From: Streptomyces sp. NBC_01267
GTDB taxonomy: Bacteria; Actinomycetota; Actinomycetes; Streptomycetales; Streptomycetaceae
Reading direction: 5' to 3'
DNA: 64,000 nt
NCBI RefSeq assembly: GCF_036241575.1
Contig: NZ_CP108455.1
Location: 1,874,501 to 1,938,500 of the forward strand
Of the stretch, positions 63,232-64,000 are shown one piece after another. The notes below the pieces were generated by a model that did no database searches, had not been told where the DNA came from, and saw only the letters and a program-made list of their open reading frames with translations. The position numbers and the translations under genes are program-made. The first letter of the stretch is position 1; every line of letters starts with the position of its first letter.

Positions 63232-63429
63232 GACGCATTTCAAGCCCGCATTTCACGCCCGTCCGACGCGCTCCAAGCCCGCATTTCAAGCCCGTCCGAC
63301 GCATTTCAAGCCCGCATTTCAAGCCCGTCCGACGCACTCCAAGCCCGCATTTCAAGCCCGTCCGACGCATTTCAAGCCCGCATTTCAAGCCCGTCCGACG
63401 CACTCCGAGCCCGCATTTCAAGCCCGTCC
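63232..63429 (+). repeat. six tandem 33-bp repeats
   Basis: Six contiguous 33-mers. Copies 1, 3 and 5 begin GACGCATTTCAAG and copies 2, 4 and 6 GACGC(A/G)CTCC(A/G)AG, so the true unit may be a 66-bp dimer duplicated three times. All contain GCATTTCA(A/C)GCCCGTCC. The last copy runs into GGCGATTGAGGAC, matching a dispersed intergenic repeat I recognise from Streptomyces genomes. There are no spacers, so it is not CRISPR. Confidence 0.92.
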
Positions 63430-63531
63430 GGCGATTGAGGACACCTGTCGGGGTCCGGGGCAGAGCCCCGGTTCGGGAAGGGGCGGGGAGGGGAAACTCC
63501 GACGCGGCACCCCCACAACCCGCACCCGCAC
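63430..63531. other. tail of the dispersed repeat with a hairpin
   Basis: GGCGATTGAGGAC is followed by a CCGGGGC-AGA-GCCCCGG hairpin (63455-63471) and a G-rich run ending near 63495. The layout is typical of the dispersed Streptomyces repeat. The hairpin could terminate transcription of the WYL gene. Confidence 0.55.
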
Positions 63532-64000
63532 CTACCGGTACTCCTCCACCGACCGGTCCGCACCGCCGATCGCCACCTCCGTGATGTAGGCCCACGCGTC
63601 CGGCCGGCTCCCGTCGGCGTCGGTGAACCCGTACTCCTTCGCCAGCCCCCCGCTCGACAGCGACTGCCCGCTCCACCGCGCCCGCTCCCGGTCAGCGGCG
63701 ACCGCCGCGACCGCCCGGCCCACGAACACCGGGGACTCCGCGATGGCGAAGTGCGGATCCTGCGCGATCGCGTCGCGCCAGGTCTCCTCCGTCACACCGA
63801 AGTGGTCGAGCATCTCCTCCGAGCGCAGGAAGCCCGGGGTGACACAGACCGCCGTGCCGCCCACCGATTTCAGCTCGTGCGACAGGTTGAAGGCCATCCT
63901 GATCGGCGCGTTCTTGGCCAGGTCGAAGTAGAAGTTCTCCCGGTACGCACGGTTGAACTCGGCCGTCCCGTCCGTCACTTCGACCACCAGGCCGCCCGGC
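63532..64000 (-). CDS. SDR-family oxidoreductase, 5' end outside window
   Basis: Only the C-terminal about 155 residues are visible, and the frame runs open off the window edge. YRENFYFDLAKNAPIRMAFNLSHEL matches the active-site helix region of short-chain dehydrogenases (Tyr-x3-Lys replaced by an FYFDLAK-type sequence). It is followed by GGTAVCVTPGFLRSE, the usual post-strand-6 PG motif. It is probably an NAD(P)-dependent oxidoreductase. The first catalytic residues and Rossmann glycines are not in the window. Confidence 0.82.
   Translation of the reverse strand, partial: PGGLVVEVTDGTAEFNRAYRENFYFDLAKNAPIRMAFNLSHELKSVGGTAVCVTPGFLRSEEMLDHFGVTEETWRDAIAQDPHFAIAESPVFVGRAVAAVAADRERARWSGQSLSSGGLAKEYGFTDADGSRPDAWAYITEVAIGGADRSVEEYR

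Noticed and set aside
63232..63429. CRISPR array
   Set aside because: The repeats are directly adjacent with no unique spacers and no cas genes are near.
63212..63589. 125-aa repeat protein (PTHFKPAFQAR units)
   Set aside because: The frame is open only because the 33-bp repeat is a multiple of three. It has no ribosome site of its own beyond an overlapping GTGA, and the repeat belongs to a non-coding dispersed element. Listed as a finding, not a gene.
1..64000. tRNA or rRNA genes
   Set aside because: No cloverleaf with a T-loop GGTTCGAATCC-like sequence or rRNA segment was noticed; a tRNAscan run would be decisive.

Overview
This window is a gene-dense, very GC-rich stretch of chromosome from an actinomycete, almost certainly a Streptomyces. 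The evidence is strong third-position G/C codon bias, many GTG/TTG starts, frequent TANNNT boxes ending 6-8 nt before a start codon (leaderless mRNAs), and a gene content and order I recognise as the conserved Streptomyces chromosome core: glucokinase, the qcr/cta respiratory block, nadA, pspA, pepA, lpd, E2 and aceE. I see no tRNA, rRNA, CRISPR array, prophage or complete insertion sequence. 57 protein genes are called; the first and last are cut by the window edges.

Layout. 1-6.6 kb: a partial alpha/beta hydrolase, a small membrane protein, an endonuclease/exonuclease/phosphatase-family protein, ROK glucokinase, a DUF5304 protein, an ArsA-like ATPase translationally close to a SRPBCC protein, and a metallophosphoesterase. 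6.8-12.3 kb: a long-chain acyl-CoA ligase, a GT4 glycosyltransferase, a GT87-like membrane mannosyltransferase and a lipoprotein with a gluzincin HExxH motif. 12.4-17.7 kb: two tandem NlpC/P60 cell-wall hydrolases, a coiled-coil NYN nuclease-like protein, a zinc-ribbon protein, a rhomboid protease and a stand-alone Lrp/AsnC effector domain. 17.9-20.7 kb: a class V aminotransferase and trpD.

20.8-30.1 kb holds the aerobic electron transport chain on the minus strand: ctaC-ctaD-ctaF, then (after an L,D-transpeptidase and a divergent degenerate receiver protein) ctaE-qcrC-qcrA-qcrB. Most of these genes overlap by 4 bp. 30.4-36.7 kb has Fe-S and NAD functions: a cysteine desulfurase fused to TusA, a PfkB kinase, two poorly characterised proteins, an ErpA/IscA-type carrier, and nadA behind an operator-like promoter. 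36.8-43.2 kb carries a minus-strand envelope-stress set: a two-component system, a large RND/HAE1 pump, and PspA with PspAA.

43.6-53.3 kb: a DUF3043 protein, a methyltransferase that appears to use a CTG start, a lipoprotein trypsin/PDZ protease, and three late cobalamin genes (cobU with a degenerate metallo-beta-lactamase-like N-terminus, cobT, cobS) interleaved with a lysyl-PG synthetase-like protein, a rhomboid-like protein and a membrane protein. 53.4-62.1 kb: pepA, then lpd, a two-lipoyl E2, a GntR/FCD regulator and homodimeric aceE. Together these encode a complete pyruvate dehydrogenase complex, with a perfect 17-bp palindrome in the aceE promoter as the candidate GntR operator. 62.1-64 kb: a WYL regulator, a six-copy 33-bp tandem array, and a partial SDR.

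The non-coding DNA is rich in structure: long perfect terminators between convergent genes, a 160-bp element with 22-bp perfect inverted ends upstream of glucokinase, two pairs of mutually exclusive hairpins (class V aminotransferase leader and trpD 3' end), a palindrome centred on the ctaE start codon, and direct plus inverted CGTCA repeats in the nadA promoter. I found no clearly undescribed multi-gene system. The most novel material is in these cis-acting elements.
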